Part shown: positions 22,161 to 32,745 of the stretch, one piece after another
Numbering within the stretch: position 1 is the stretch's first letter
How the letters are laid out: each line of letters opens with the position of its first letter
Origin: Platycnemis pennipes
Taxonomy: Eukaryota > Arthropoda > Insecta > Odonata > Platycnemididae
Direction of reading: 5' to 3'
NCBI GenBank assembly: GCA_933228895.1
Contig: OW121850.1
Span: forward strand, 32,187,773 to 32,251,772
Length of the DNA: 64,000 bases
Program-made: the position numbers and the translations under genes
The notes under the pieces: generated by a model
What the model was told of the DNA's origin: nothing
Database searches by the model: none
What the model saw: the letters and a program-made list of their open reading frames with translations, nothing else

Positions 22161-24375
22161 CTGATAGGAGGCTTCCGAAGGAATTACGAGACTATTACTA
22201 ATAGAAGACAAAGAAGAAGCATGGAATCAAACTGAGATGATGGTTACGACTCGTCCGAGGACTAAGAATTTTTCTTGAAACGAACAATCGGCAAAGAAAG
22301 TTTGGTCAAAGGTGTTGTAGGGACGAATTCGTGGGGATGGGTGAGTGGTTAAGGAAATGATAGTGAAAAGGCGATCGCATTGTCAGGAGCCCGCTACCAA
22401 CCACCCTTTCCTTAACCGCTCCCTTACCCACCCTTAATCCCTCATTTGAACACCGCCGACCTAACTTCCTCTGCCGACCCTCCACCCTCCTTTCATTTTC
22501 TCCGGGTATTCCCTTCTTGCGTTTTTCCCTTTATTGGCGCAAACAGACCTCTTCTCACCCTTATCTCTCTCTCAAGGAGCGTATCGGTACACGTACGAAC
22601 AACCCATATCCTCTAACTGTTTCTTCGCCTTCTTAACCATTCCCAAATATAAACATGGTATGTGCTTTCAGAAATTTGTCAACTACCTGAAGAGGACTCG
22701 GTGAGTTAAAACTAAGGATGCTCTGAGGGTGAAAATCATTTGGGATAATGATATTTATGTTCTTTTCAGTATCTTACAAGTAATGGCATTTCATTTATAT
22801 TGTAGCATTGATTATATCGGTACTGACAATATCAAAATAAATTTAAGTCATTCTCGTTTATTGCCATCCTCTTTTCAAATTACTTTCTCTTTTTAAACCA
22901 TAAGTAAGAGATGGCGCAGCAAATTCTATGCAAAACAACATCAGTTTCCAGTTTTGTTTAATATATTATTGACTAATCTAATTGTGTTTCATCTTTATTA
23001 CTTTACTTTTCGCCGAGAGCATTGCAATTTGACATTATTACATTGTGTGATCAGCATTGCGAAATAAAAATGCAAAACCACTGTAATCTCAAGTTTAAAT
23101 TAATCCATCCCTCAAACCTAATGATCCAGTATCTCCCTCTATACAAACATGATAATGCGCACAACAGAGCTTTTTGTAAACACTAATGAAATCATGCTGA
23201 TTTTAAACAGAATTTTGACTTTCATTGTAAGAAGCTATAAAGAATGATATTGTGAAAATGATTCCCTTAGGGTAATCCTTAAAATTAAATATCATTTTTC
23301 ATATATTGTCAGTTCCAAGTTACTTATAGGAGAATATCCACTAATATTATTTCTGACGCATCAAAGAATCAGATAACAAAGAGCAACAACAAGTTGTAAT
23401 TTGCCAAGCAGGCATGTTTTTTTTAAGACTACACATTGTCATAAAACGTTCCGTTTTGCGCAACCCCCCTCGGGTAGTAAAGGCGTAGGATGTAGTTCGG
23501 GGTGGAGGAAGAGAGGGTAAAGGGAAAGAAGGGAAACCCAAATGTTGCCTTTTTATGGAGAATATACATGGTTCCCCGATAACCGGCATTCTTGCTCAAG
23601 AGCTGAAAGACGTTCATAATTTTCAGCATGATTCCGAAAATTATCCAAATAAAAAAATTACCGCAGTTACGAGTGCACAAATCCATTCTCTAGAACCAAT
23701 ATCCTCGAAAAATCTTCAGTATAGAAATCAGTGACAGCATGCAAAGCCTAAAAAAGTTATATTCGAGGAGCTTTTATCCACACAACATGAACAATCCAAC
23801 GGAGTCTCGGTATTTCCAGGTCCCGCTGCGCAGAGCCGGGCCGCGACGCGCGATCCAAAAATCGAGTTTATTCTCGGCGTCGCAAACTTTTTTCAAATAC
23901 TTTTACGGAATAACCTAGAAATATCTTCAATTTATACTCTGAAGAAGTATCCCAGAGACCATTTTCCGAATAAGGATTATATTGTCTACTTTATGTTAAA
24001 TTTTGTCTAAAAAAAGGGTCCGCCATTTTGTGACGTAATAGAACTCAAATATAGGCAAAAATATCTGAAACTTATGCATAGTATAGGCACAGTACCCTGT
24101 TCACAACTGGTAATGTTTTTTATTTCATAAAAATCCTTTAATTACTCCTATATCTGCTCAACTTTTAAGATTTTCGAAGAAAAATGAGAGCGGGCGCTTT
24201 TTTCGAAATTTGGTCGTGTTTGAGCCTCTGTATCTACGTAACGGGTAATACCTATGAAAAATGACTTACAATTCCATAATTAGCAATCATTTGTGTGTAT
24301 ATGTACCAAATTTCAAGACGTTATCTCATAAAAAGCAGTTTTGGACTTTTGTCCGGCAAAATGCGATTTGGCCCC
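22161..24375. other. AT-rich sequence, no gene recognised
   Basis: No domain or element end identified. A GC-richer segment at 23815-23875 begins a stretch containing phrases such as CCGCCATTTTGTGACGTAAT that look repeat-like, but no boundaries were found. Confidence 0.4.
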
Positions 24376-24530
24376 ACTGTGCGCTGGGTACCTTTCCGTC
24401 TTTATGGAAAACTACTAATGTTATTCCCGTAGATATATCTGACACAAAAAAACGTAGCATAAAACTATCGACCCATATCCTCACTCCTCGTCCTCTCTTA
24501 TGTTTTTCCCCGTTTACATCACTAGGGTAG
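24375..24530 (+). mobile_element. Small Jockey-like RT fragment
   Basis: Plus strand reads LGTFPSLWKTTNVIPV, then with a one-base shift NYRPISSLLVLSYVF. These are RT motifs 1 and 2 (FP--WK---V-P and NYRPIS-L). The fragment is only about 150 bp, frame-shifted and flanked by unrelated sequence. Relic. Confidence 0.55.
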
Positions 24531-24574
24531 AATTATAGTTAATATGGCGGCTAAAACTATAGCTAATATGGCGG

Positions 24575-25166
24575 CTAAATTTTTGGAAGAGGAATAATTC
24601 GATAGAGCGTACCTATAAAATTAGTAACACGAAGATCGAAAACGTTGAAACCGTAAGATATTTAGGTGTAACAATCACTAAAGATTTATCGTGGGGTAGA
24701 CACATCCGGGAAATATGCGGCCGAGCGAAGAGAAAGCTAGGATTTATAAAAAGAGTACTTGGGAAATGTGATGAGAAGACAAAAGAGCGATGTTACTTTT
24801 CACTAGTTAGGCCCCACCTTGAGTATGCAGCCAGTGAATGGGATCCTAATGAATTAGGTTTGATCAGAGAACTAGACAGTGTGCAGCGTAGAGCAGCTAG
24901 GTTCGTTAAAAGGTGTTACGATAGGTTGAGTTGCGTTTCAGAATTAATAAAGGAAATAGAGTGGGAGCCATTATCAGAGCATAGGTTAAAGTACAGATTA
25001 AATCTATTAGGGAAATTTCAATCGGATGGCTTTACTGAAGATGTTAGGCACATATTAAAAAAAACCAGCGTATTATGCTAGATTCTACAAGACAAATAAG
25101 ATTAGAGAGATAGATTGTCGTACCGATAGATTCAAAATAGCATTTTTCCCCCGTACTATAAGAGAA
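24575..25166 (+). mobile_element. CR1-B copy, left part (split by RTE-A)
   Basis: Plus strand encodes the C-terminal part of CR1 ORF2: KISNTKIENVETVRYLGVTI, KDLSWGRHIREI, RKLGFIKRVLGKCDEKTKE, then VQRRAARFVKRCYDRLS and GKFQSDGFTEDVRHIL. An A-run expanded to eight bases near 25058 causes a frameshift before the last conserved segment. The 5' end is truncated at NFWKRNNS near 24575. The copy breaks off at ACTATAAGAGAA (25155-25166) and resumes at 28225 after the RTE, as the uninterrupted copy at 7983-8705 shows. Confidence 0.9.
25155..25166 (+). repeat. 12-bp target-site duplication of RTE-A, left
   Basis: ACTATAAGAGAA occurs here and again, perfectly, at 28225-28236 directly after the RTE ATG-repeat tail. 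The uninterrupted CR1 homologue at 7983-8705 has one copy only, which proves that the second arose by insertion. Confidence 0.95.
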
Positions 25167-25261
25167 GGAAGGCAAGAGGATATGTGGAAGGCAAGGGGAA
25201 ACCACCACATTAATATCCCGAGGAGTCGCAGCTACTCCACTCTTTCCTTTATTATCAAGAC

Positions 25262-27109
25262 GTGATGGCACCCTCTCAGGTAAAATATTCCGGAGGTAAA
25301 ATGGTCCCCCATTCGGATATCCGGGCGGGGACTACCCGAGAGAGTACATCAGTCAAATGTGATACCCTTTTTAGGGTAGGAACATGGAACGTGAGATCGC
25401 TTCGGACCTGTGGAAGACTGGAGAACCTGAAGTTAGAAATGCGAAAAATGGACCTCGACGTATTAGGAATCAGCGAAATGAGGTGGCCCGAAGAAGGAGA
25501 CTTTTGGAGTGGAAGCTACAGGATTATACATACAGGATCATTAAATGGTAATGCTGGAGTAGGGATCATGCTCAGAAAGAGCGCCGGAATGCGTGTGAAG
25601 AGCTTCTTGCAGTACAATGAAAGGATAATAATGGTGAAGATCGAGACCAAACCTGTAGATACCGTGGTGGTGCAGGTTTACATGCCTACGACTGACTATG
25701 AAGATGAAGAAGTGGAAGACGTCTACGAAGATATCACGGAAGTTATAAAACAGGTAAGAGGAGAAGAAAACCTAATTATTTTAGGAGACTGGAACGCTAT
25801 CGTCGGCGAAGGTCAAGATGGAAGAATAACTGGAAAATACGGATTGGGAAACCGAAACGAAAGAGGAGAAAGGCTGCTGGAGTTCTGCACTCAACATAAG
25901 TTAGTGGCTGCCAACACATTGTTTAAAAATCACAACCGCAGAAGATACACATGGAAAATGCCAGGAGACAGAAGAAGATGCCAAATAGACTACATTTTAG
26001 TGAAGCAGAGATTTAGAAACCAAGTGAAGGACTGCAAAAGCTACCCTGGGGCAGACATCGACAGTGACCATAATTCAGTGATGATGAAATGCCATCTAAA
26101 ATTCAAGAAATTGAAGAAAACAAACAAGAATATATGGCAAGTAGAAAAACTAAAGGAGGCTCAACATCAGCTGGCATTTCAAAAAGCGGTGGGAAACAAC
26201 ATAGGAGAGAACCTGAATGAGAAATCAGTGGAAGAGCGTTGGGAAAACATTAAATGTGGACTACAGGAAGCCGCAAAAGAAGTTCTTGGAAGAAGAAAAG
26301 TTGCCAAGAAGAAGCCATGGATCACGGAGGAAGTCTTAGAATTGATTGAAGAAAGAAGAAAGTACAAGAATGCGAAAACTGAAGAAGGGCAGCTCTGCTA
26401 CAAAAGAATAAGGAACGAAATAAGTCGCAAAGCAAGGAAAGCTAGAGAGCTGTGGTTGAAAAATCTTTGCGAAGATGTACAAAGCAACCTTGCACTTGGA
26501 AAGGTGGAAGCGGCCTACAGCATAGTGAGGAACCACTTCAAGGAACGGAGCGCAAGATGCAATGCCATAAGGGACAAGAATGGAAGAATTTTGATTGAAA
26601 ACGAGGACAAAGTGAAGAGATGGAAAGAATATCTGGAAGAGCTATACAATGGAAAAAATCTCAGCACAAAAGCTATTGAAGAGGAAAGCGAAGTGGAAAT
26701 AGATGATATGGGGGCATCAATATTAAGATCGGAATTCGACGCTGCAATAAGGAATCTTCGGATGAATAAGGCCTCTGGTATTGATGATGTCCCTGCAGAA
26801 CTAATTAAAAATGCAGGAGAGAAGACATTAATTCATCTCTACAAAACCATCTGCGACATGTATTCAACAGGGGAAATTCCAAGGGACTTCGAGAAAAACA
26901 TCATCATTCCTATTCCCAAGAAGAAGAGAGCGGAGAAATGCGAAAATTTTAGGACTATAAGCCTGATGACACATGCATCGAAGATACTGACCAGGATCAT
27001 CTACAGAAGAATAGAACGAAACGCAGAGGAGTTCCTGGATGAAGATCAATTCGGATTCAGGAAAAGTAAGGGTACAAGGGAAGCAATATTGGCCCTTAGG
27101 CTACTATAG
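25262..27109 (+). CDS. RTE ORF: apurinic-type endonuclease plus start of reverse transcriptase
   Basis: 615 codons. The endonuclease of the exonuclease-endonuclease-phosphatase fold occupies about residues 35-275: GTWNVRSL (Asn43), ISEMRW (Glu72), QVYMPTTDY (Tyr140), GDWNA (Asp176, Asn178), RYTW and QIDYIL (Asp243), and the terminal SDH (Asp269, His270). All expected catalytic positions are present. A basic linker with RKARELWLKNLCEDVQ and KRWKEYLEELYNGK follows, then the RT fingers: KASGIDDVPAELIKN, IPIPKK, SLMTHASKILTRIIYRRIE and DQFGFRKSKGTREAI. The protein nicks target DNA and would prime reverse transcription there. The frame stops at TAG after LRLL, where the copies at 50233 and elsewhere continue in one frame. 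The ATG at 25262 is the first after the leader; its use is assumed. Confidence 0.93.
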   Translation: MMAPSQVKYSGGKMVPHSDIRAGTTRESTSVKCDTLFRVGTWNVRSLRTCGRLENLKLEMRKMDLDVLGISEMRWPEEGDFWSGSYRIIHTGSLNGNAGVGIMLRKSAGMRVKSFLQYNERIIMVKIETKPVDTVVVQVYMPTTDYEDEEVEDVYEDITEVIKQVRGEENLIILGDWNAIVGEGQDGRITGKYGLGNRNERGERLLEFCTQHKLVAANTLFKNHNRRRYTWKMPGDRRRCQIDYILVKQRFRNQVKDCKSYPGADIDSDHNSVMMKCHLKFKKLKKTNKNIWQVEKLKEAQHQLAFQKAVGNNIGENLNEKSVEERWENIKCGLQEAAKEVLGRRKVAKKKPWITEEVLELIEERRKYKNAKTEEGQLCYKRIRNEISRKARKARELWLKNLCEDVQSNLALGKVEAAYSIVRNHFKERSARCNAIRDKNGRILIENEDKVKRWKEYLEELYNGKNLSTKAIEEESEVEIDDMGASILRSEFDAAIRNLRMNKASGIDDVPAELIKNAGEKTLIHLYKTICDMYSTGEIPRDFEKNIIIPIPKKKRAEKCENFRTISLMTHASKILTRIIYRRIERNAEEFLDEDQFGFRKSKGTREAILALRLL

Positions 27110-27117
27110 AGAAGAGA

Positions 27118-28200
27118 ATGGAGAAGAACAAACCGACGTTCATTCCATTTGTGGATTTAGAGAAGGCCTTTGACAACGTGGATTGGGATTCAATGCTTGG
27201 AATTCTGAAGGGAATTGGAGTGTCCTACAATGACCGGAGAATTATACACATTCTGTACAAAAACCAAGTTGCTGTGATTAAATCTGGACCCAGCTGTGAA
27301 GAGGCAAGAATAAGGAAAGGAGTGAGACAAGGCTGCACACTGTCTCCCGTAATTTTTAATGTTTACATCGAGAGAGCCATAAATGAAGTCAAGGAGAAGT
27401 GTTCTGGAGTGAAAATCCACGGAGAAACAATCAGTATGCTACGATTCGCTGATGACATAGCTCTCATAGCAGAGGCAGAGAAGGAGCTGAATAAGATGCT
27501 AACAACCATGGAAAGGACTATGGCCAGATATCAGCTGAAGATAAATAAGAAGAAGACTAAGATATTGGTGTGCAGCAAAAGAGAAGAGGCCAAAACCAAC
27601 GTTAAACTAGGAAAACAGAAACTGGAAGAGGTGAAAGAGTTCTGTTACCTGGGAAGCAGAGTAACCAACGATGGACGAAGCAAGAAAGAAATAGTGAGTA
27701 GAATAGCCCAGGCAAAGAGGGCATTCTTTCAAAAGAAGAATCTACTTACAGCAGGAAATACAAGCATAGAAGTAAGGAAACAGTTCATCAGAACATACAT
27801 CTGGAGCATTTTTCTTTACGGCAGTGAATCATGGACGATGACAGCAGCGGAGAAGAAAAGGGTAGAAGCATTTGAAATGTGGTGTTACAGAAGAATGCTG
27901 AAGATTAAATGGATCGACCGAGTGGGTAACGAGGAAGTGCTAAGAAGAGTAGGAGAAAAGAGAAGTCTGCTGACAACTCTAAAAAGAAGAAGGGAAAACT
28001 TAATCGGCCATATCTTGAGACACGATGGCCTGATGAAGACTATCGTCGAGGGAAAAGTGAACGGGAAGATTGGAAAAGGCAGGCCTCGTATGAGATACAT
28101 GGAACAGGTTGTGAAGGATGTAAAAGAGAAGAATTACGTCACAATGAAAAGGTTGGCCGATAAAAGAATCGAGTGGAAAGCTGCGTCAAACCAATCCTAG
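27118..28200 (+). CDS. RTE ORF continued: reverse transcriptase palm, thumb and C-terminus
   Basis: 360 codons. It opens in the RT palm: FVDLEKAFD (first catalytic Asp at residue 13), RQGCTLSPVIFNVYIE (70-86) and FADDIALIAE (catalytic Asp112 and Asp113), then YQLKINKKKTKILV. The C-terminal domain has CYLGSRVTNDGR, FIRTYIWSIFLYGSE, MWCYRRMLKIKWIDRV and LIGHILRHDGLMKTIVEGK, and ends at WKAASNQS, as in the other RTE-A copies. It is the downstream part of the same protein as the frame ending at 27109. Because it is in a different frame by one deleted base near 27105, its apparent start Met is internal and unlikely to be a true start. Without correction, this copy cannot make a complete polyprotein, though RNA could be mobilised in trans. 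Confidence 0.93.
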   Translation: MEKNKPTFIPFVDLEKAFDNVDWDSMLGILKGIGVSYNDRRIIHILYKNQVAVIKSGPSCEEARIRKGVRQGCTLSPVIFNVYIERAINEVKEKCSGVKIHGETISMLRFADDIALIAEAEKELNKMLTTMERTMARYQLKINKKKTKILVCSKREEAKTNVKLGKQKLEEVKEFCYLGSRVTNDGRSKKEIVSRIAQAKRAFFQKKNLLTAGNTSIEVRKQFIRTYIWSIFLYGSESWTMTAAEKKRVEAFEMWCYRRMLKIKWIDRVGNEEVLRRVGEKRSLLTTLKRRRENLIGHILRHDGLMKTIVEGKVNGKIGKGRPRMRYMEQVVKDVKEKNYVTMKRLADKRIEWKAASNQS

Positions 28201-28224
28201 GATTGTTGACCAATGATGATGATG

Positions 28225-28470
28225 ACTATAAGAGAACAGAATAGGCAGCATAGCAAAGGGATAGGTAGAGGAAATATTTTAGAGTATTCTGTAGTGCATG
28301 ATGCATGTATTAACCCCTCAAATACTATAGATACTAACAATCTAGTTGCATGAGACCCTTTAGTTGCCTGCTTGCATGTTAGTAGTGCATGCTTGGTGAC
28401 CTTCACCCCCTGCCACACACCCTAGCGGTGTAGAGTAGTCTGTAGTGCATGATGCATGTATTAACAGTAC
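28225..28470 (+). mobile_element. CR1-B copy, right part
   Basis: Starts with the second ACTATAAGAGAA target duplication and continues the CR1-B ORF2 end (GAACAGAATAGGCAGCATAG) and 3' UTR as in the copy at 7983. It reaches CTGCCACACACCCTAGCGG, but the final core and hexamer tail are missing. Instead, from 28433, a segment with CTGTAGTGCATGATGCATG repeats sequence already present at 28293-28311, so the 3' end was rearranged by a local duplication. Confidence 0.88.
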
Positions 28471-30509
28471 ATTTGAATTCAGATAAACTTTACTAAATAT
28501 TTCTTTTTGTGAATAATAAGTAGTAGGAGTGATATTGGATATCCTTAATATTGGAATAATTGAATACGTCACGTTAGCATACAATCAAATAATAGTTGTG
28601 CTCATGATAAGACAAAAACGCGGCAGTTTTTCTTTTCTCGCTATCACCTACTGCACAGGGTACTCCAAAACCGTCAGAGATAAATTATACTATTTTCATC
28701 CGTAAACCATCCCTAAATCCAACTATGCATTCTCGCCCTTTTTTCTGTCATTAAACCTCTTTCCGTACAACAACCCTTATCGTTGGCAGCGCGAAATTTA
28801 ATTCCACGGGGGTAAAGCATTGTTGTGGAGGGAATTTCTGAAGGGCTATGACGATCTCAAAAAACATTTTTATATATTTGCGCTTGGGTATCCATGTGGT
28901 TACAATTGAATATGCCTCTTCTCCCCATTGTTGCAAGACAAAAGCTATTAAAATAGTTTGTTTCGTAAACCACGTCTTTTGCATCATACTTCATCCTTCT
29001 ATTCTGTTTGTTATAATTTTAAATAAATAAAGTTTAAGGAAAGGGAGGAAGAAACTATCAATTCCCTCAAATGTGCTTCTTGCTCGCAACATTATCCCGG
29101 AGGTGAAATCTCATATAAAAATTAAACGTTTCAGAGGAAGCATACCCCTAATCATTACCTACAGCCGCACACCCCCTCTGTACCGTTTCCATGAATGGTT
29201 TATTGAGATGAAACACATTTCCAATAACTCAACCCTTGGAGAGTTTTTCAAATGAGTATCCATATCGGTGCCGTAGTTTCAGATCAAAGAACTTTGGTGC
29301 GTGCACTGTAATGAGATTTTCACGAGATATGATTGCATTTCTTTTTAATCTCACGAGAGGAAGGTGAGTTATAGCTCCAGCATCAATATGGGACCAAAAG
29401 ATTCTTAACGCGGTGAAATTGAATTTTAGAGGTCATCTACTTGCGTTGATATCAAAAAGAAAATCCATCCCGCAGCGGCTTCTTATTAAATAATCAGAAA
29501 AGGATCGAACCTGTAGCCCTCTGCCTAGTCGACCAGTGGCTTTAAACGCTGGAGTAAATATCTGGATCAGCGATTGTTTAAGACCTCAGAGCGAGAATGC
29601 AATACATCATGTGATGTGTGTGATTCAGTATTATGTATAGCATATGAAGCATATCACGCTTCAAGCCGCCCCATACCTCAATTATTTAATGGTATACGTG
29701 CTACTTTACTTGGGCAACAGAAGGCATTGCAAATAGGTATCCCGGAATTATCTTCGCAGATTTCTTAGTGTGAATAAGAGTGCATTTAGCCTTGAACACG
29801 TTGAATATTTTGGCTGGCTATCTATATCTGCAGATTAAAATCTTCCTCCGTATCTAGTCAGGACGCCTTAGCAATATATTTCCAATAAATTACTAGTTTA
29901 GCTACTTTTAGTTATAGTTAATTTTAGTTACTTTCTCACAGTGAAAAGGTGTTTCATTTTCTGAATTTACCCTAGCTGAAGTCGTGGTTTTTCCTCGGCA
30001 TCAGATTTCAAGTTTTGTACGCTCGGGGATGGTAAAATTATATATAGCTCACTTCTGAAACACATTTTTCAATAATTACAGGCTTAGGTGCGTCTGTGTC
30101 AATGCACAGAGCTATTTAAAGAAAAAATGTTAGCCAAATCATTCCAATTCCTTGTTTACTGTGGTGTTTCGGCCATTACAATTTAGTGATGCTGGTGATA
30201 GGGTTTCATTTAAGAGGAAGTATTACCATGGGCATAAGTAAACATGTAATTCATTTCGGAATGTTTGCTGAAAGTCATTGTTTTTTCAAAGGACGAGGCG
30301 TAGTGTGTGATTTTTCCGAAGGCAAAGTCCGGGAAAGTTTGTTTAAGCAGCTCCTAAGAAATATGGGAATGAGATAACAAAACGTACCACTATTGCTATC
30401 GGCCAGAAGGGGAGAGAGAAGACAGATGAAAAGATGGGAACAACTTCCGAACATTTCTTCCCCATTTCGGACTCCTTCATGATTGATTTTCCCGCACGGG
30501 AACTGACAC
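28471..30509. other. AT-rich sequence with one tRNA-like segment
   Basis: No protein motif seen. At 29500-29560 the minus strand contains a B-box-like CAGGTTCGATCC preceded by CGTTTAAAGCCACTGG and CTAGGCAGAGGGC, which resembles a degraded tRNA-derived SINE head; no conserved SINE body follows. The rest is featureless to me. Confidence 0.4.
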
Positions 30510-30512
30510 TTA
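30510..30512 (+). repeat. TTA target-site duplication, left (Harbinger)
   Basis: TTA precedes the GGCCCGTATCGTAAA terminal repeat and is repeated at 32779-32781 after the right terminal repeat. A 3-bp TWA-type duplication is the hallmark of PIF/Harbinger. Confidence 0.8.
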
Positions 30513-31456
30513 GGCCCGTATCGTAAAGTCCCCTCTACGTAGAGCCACAGGCTGGCCTACTGTGAGGCTGACCTTGCTTGCGAAGGAGGTCCCTCTATCT
30601 ATTCGTATGTTAAAAGTCTCCTCCCTCTCGGCTTCTAGGAGGAGAGGTTAGAGCCGGCGGAAGTGACGCATTTTTCAAAAGAAAGTTTCTGCTTGCGTAG
30701 TTGACAGTCTTCTAGTAGTATTCTATGGTGATTTTTTCGAAGCGTATTCTGTAAAGCAATGCGCAGTGGAGATAGACGCTCGAAGTCACGCAAAATGTCT
30801 CGCTGTCTGTGGGATCCTCACAATTTCTGGCAGTTGCCTGGCTAGTTGTGTGTTAATAACCTGAAGAGCATATGTCCCAAATCATCAGTACCATCGTGTA
30901 TGACTTACATTGACAGTAAATTGTGTGTATGTTGCCTGTTTGTGCAGAAGTACTGTGCCTTGTACTGTTGTAGCATATTACACATAATTATTCATTAAAT
31001 CACCTGTGCACCTTCAAAAGTCAACTAATTTTGTCTCTCTGACGAGGACTTTATCTGTATGTGTGTTAAATACTCTGAAAGGTAAATAAATTACAAAGCT
31101 TGCCGGATACTGCGTTCCAAATTAGTGGTAAATGTAAAAACGCGACGGATCAATTTTTTCACTTATGTGAATAACAATACAATCGCATACCTTTATCAAT
31201 CTGGACATTGTAGATTGCGCCAATCCATGAAAATCGCCGGAGACAATCTAAAGCAAGAGGGGAAGGTATAGGAGTACTTGTGAATGCATTTCAAATCTAT
31301 GAACCAGACGTAACTTTTCATTTGAATCGCTATAATGTTGTTATCTTTACAGTGTGGTATTTATTTAAGAAGGGGAGTGTCCGAGTTTCGGGTCTAGGAT
31401 TTTGACGAAATTTGCCAGGCAGGTAGTGCTTGATTAGTTATTTACGAATCACCCCA

Positions 31457-32165
31457 CATATAGGGTTATATATCCATGAGTAACTTCGACAAAAAACGAG
31501 TTTGAAATATTTTATTGCCAATATAAATCTAATAATTAGCAATGTTTAAACAGTGCAGTTTGGGTTAGGGGTTAAGTACTCGCATCACAATGTCAACGTC
31601 TCTTTTTTCTTTTTTCTCAAAGTTCTTTTTTCTCTTGCGATTAGTTCTTCCAAAAAAGCACAGCGCTGGAAAATCACGGCACCAGACAAATTAGAACAAA
31701 TGTTGTACGTACGTCGGGACTGCGTTGCCAAAGTTACGGAAATTAAAAATCACGATCACACTTCATGCTCTTCCGTTAATTTCGTACACAAAAAACGACA
31801 CGGCGTGCGGACGTATTTCCGCCACGTACTAATTACGTGATATAGGTAAATAACGTAATTGACTATTTTACGTACTAATTACGTAATTTTAGCAAATTAC
31901 GTAAGAAGTACGTAAATTAGTTAAAATGCATCCTGGGTAAACACATGAAAAATATGTAAAACCAGGGATAGTCGTACAACGAAACTGCGACGAAAAAAAA
32001 ACTAAGGCCGGAGAGTCTCGAACCACAGACGTTGTCATTGTGATGCGAGTACTTTACCCCTATCCCAAACTGCACTGTTGAAACAATGCTAATTATTAGC
32101 TTTATAATGGCAATAAAATATTTCAAACTTTTTTTGTCGAAGTTACTGGATATATAACTATGTAT
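31457..32165. repeat. SINE-like inverted pair (foldback) inside Harbinger
   Basis: Sequence at 31457-31600 and its near reverse complement at 32029-32165 form two arms of about 140 bp around a loop of about 430 bp. Each arm contains GTGCAGTTTGGG, a polymerase III A-box-like TAGGGGTAAAGTACTCG and CGCATCACAATG. The right arm (minus strand) also keeps a B box (GTGGTTCGAGACTCTC); the left arm diverges before it. So the arms are tRNA-derived units facing each other. The loop is rich in TACGTAATTACG-type words. Confidence 0.65.
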
Positions 32166-32237
32166 GATTAGAATTAACGTGCAAACGTTAATTGCACATT
32201 AACTATAACCATGTAATGTATTCACTAGCATCGAGCT

Positions 32238-32582
32238 CTACATAACCGCTGCATAAGTCGTTTTCAATAAAATCCCACTTACTTGAAAACTTCCATTGGC
32301 GTAAAACCTTAATACAGCCAATAACTTTATTATTCTCGGGACAGGAAGGCTTCGCATGTCCACGTTTTCTGGCCGTAGCATAAGCAATAATACGTCTGTT
32401 ATTATCGCTTTATGGAACCTATACCTAGCGAAAACTTCATCGTCCGCATAAAATTCTAGAGGGTTATCCCTGTCGTGAAGTCTTATGCGTGGTACATATA
32501 AAAAGACCTCATTATCCTCAAAGTGATGAAGAAACTCATCCAAGTCGTTCATTTCATAAAAATTCATCAATTCAGCCATCAT
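32238..32582 (-). pseudogene. Harbinger transposase N-terminal fragment
   Basis: 114 codons on the minus strand. After an acidic leader (MNDLDEFLHHFEDNE) comes a typical HARBI1-type N-terminus: RDNPLEFYADDEVFARYRFH, then a hydrophobic helix and RIIKLLAVLRFYANGSFQVSG. In the family this helical region precedes the DDE nuclease, which normally continues with a conserved GD--G-S--T--R-V and catalytic DDE residues. Here the frame ends after TTYAAVM, so the catalytic domain is missing, either deleted or in an exon replaced by the foldback insertion. The start Met at 32582 is plausible but unproven. Family assignment is confident; activity is excluded. Confidence 0.8.
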
Positions 32583-32639
32583 TTCACGCTCGCACTGTTA
32601 CCTTTACCCAGTCCTCTACGCTTTGAGGTTACTACAAAC

Positions 32640-32745
32640 CAACCTCTAAGTATAAGGTCGGATTTAGAGGTAGAGGTGACGCTTTTGAGGTAGAGGTCGG
32701 ATTTAGGATACCAATTCGCCCGCTCCTGACGTCATAGAGGTAGAG
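32640..32745. repeat. Subterminal GAGGTAGAGGT repeats of Harbinger
   Basis: AGGTCGGATTTAG occurs twice and GAGGTAGAGGT three times within about 100 bp next to the right terminal repeat. Clustered subterminal motifs in DNA transposons often bind transposase; here this is inference. Confidence 0.5.

Larger units (their letters stand above)
25167..28224 (+). mobile_element. RTE-A non-LTR retrotransposon, full length, nearly intact
   Basis: A 3058-bp element bounded by a 12-bp target duplication. It has a leader of about 95 bp, a long frame with an endonuclease and the start of the RT, a second frame with the rest of the RT, a very short 3' UTR (GATTGTTGACC) and an ATGATGATGATG tail. Short 3' UTRs with simple trinucleotide tails are characteristic of the RTE clade, as is a single-protein layout with an apurinic-type endonuclease followed by RT and no separate gag-like ORF1. 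The only visible lesion is a one-base deletion at the frame junction (about 27105). This is the least decayed mobile element in the window and the reference for family A. Confidence 0.95.
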
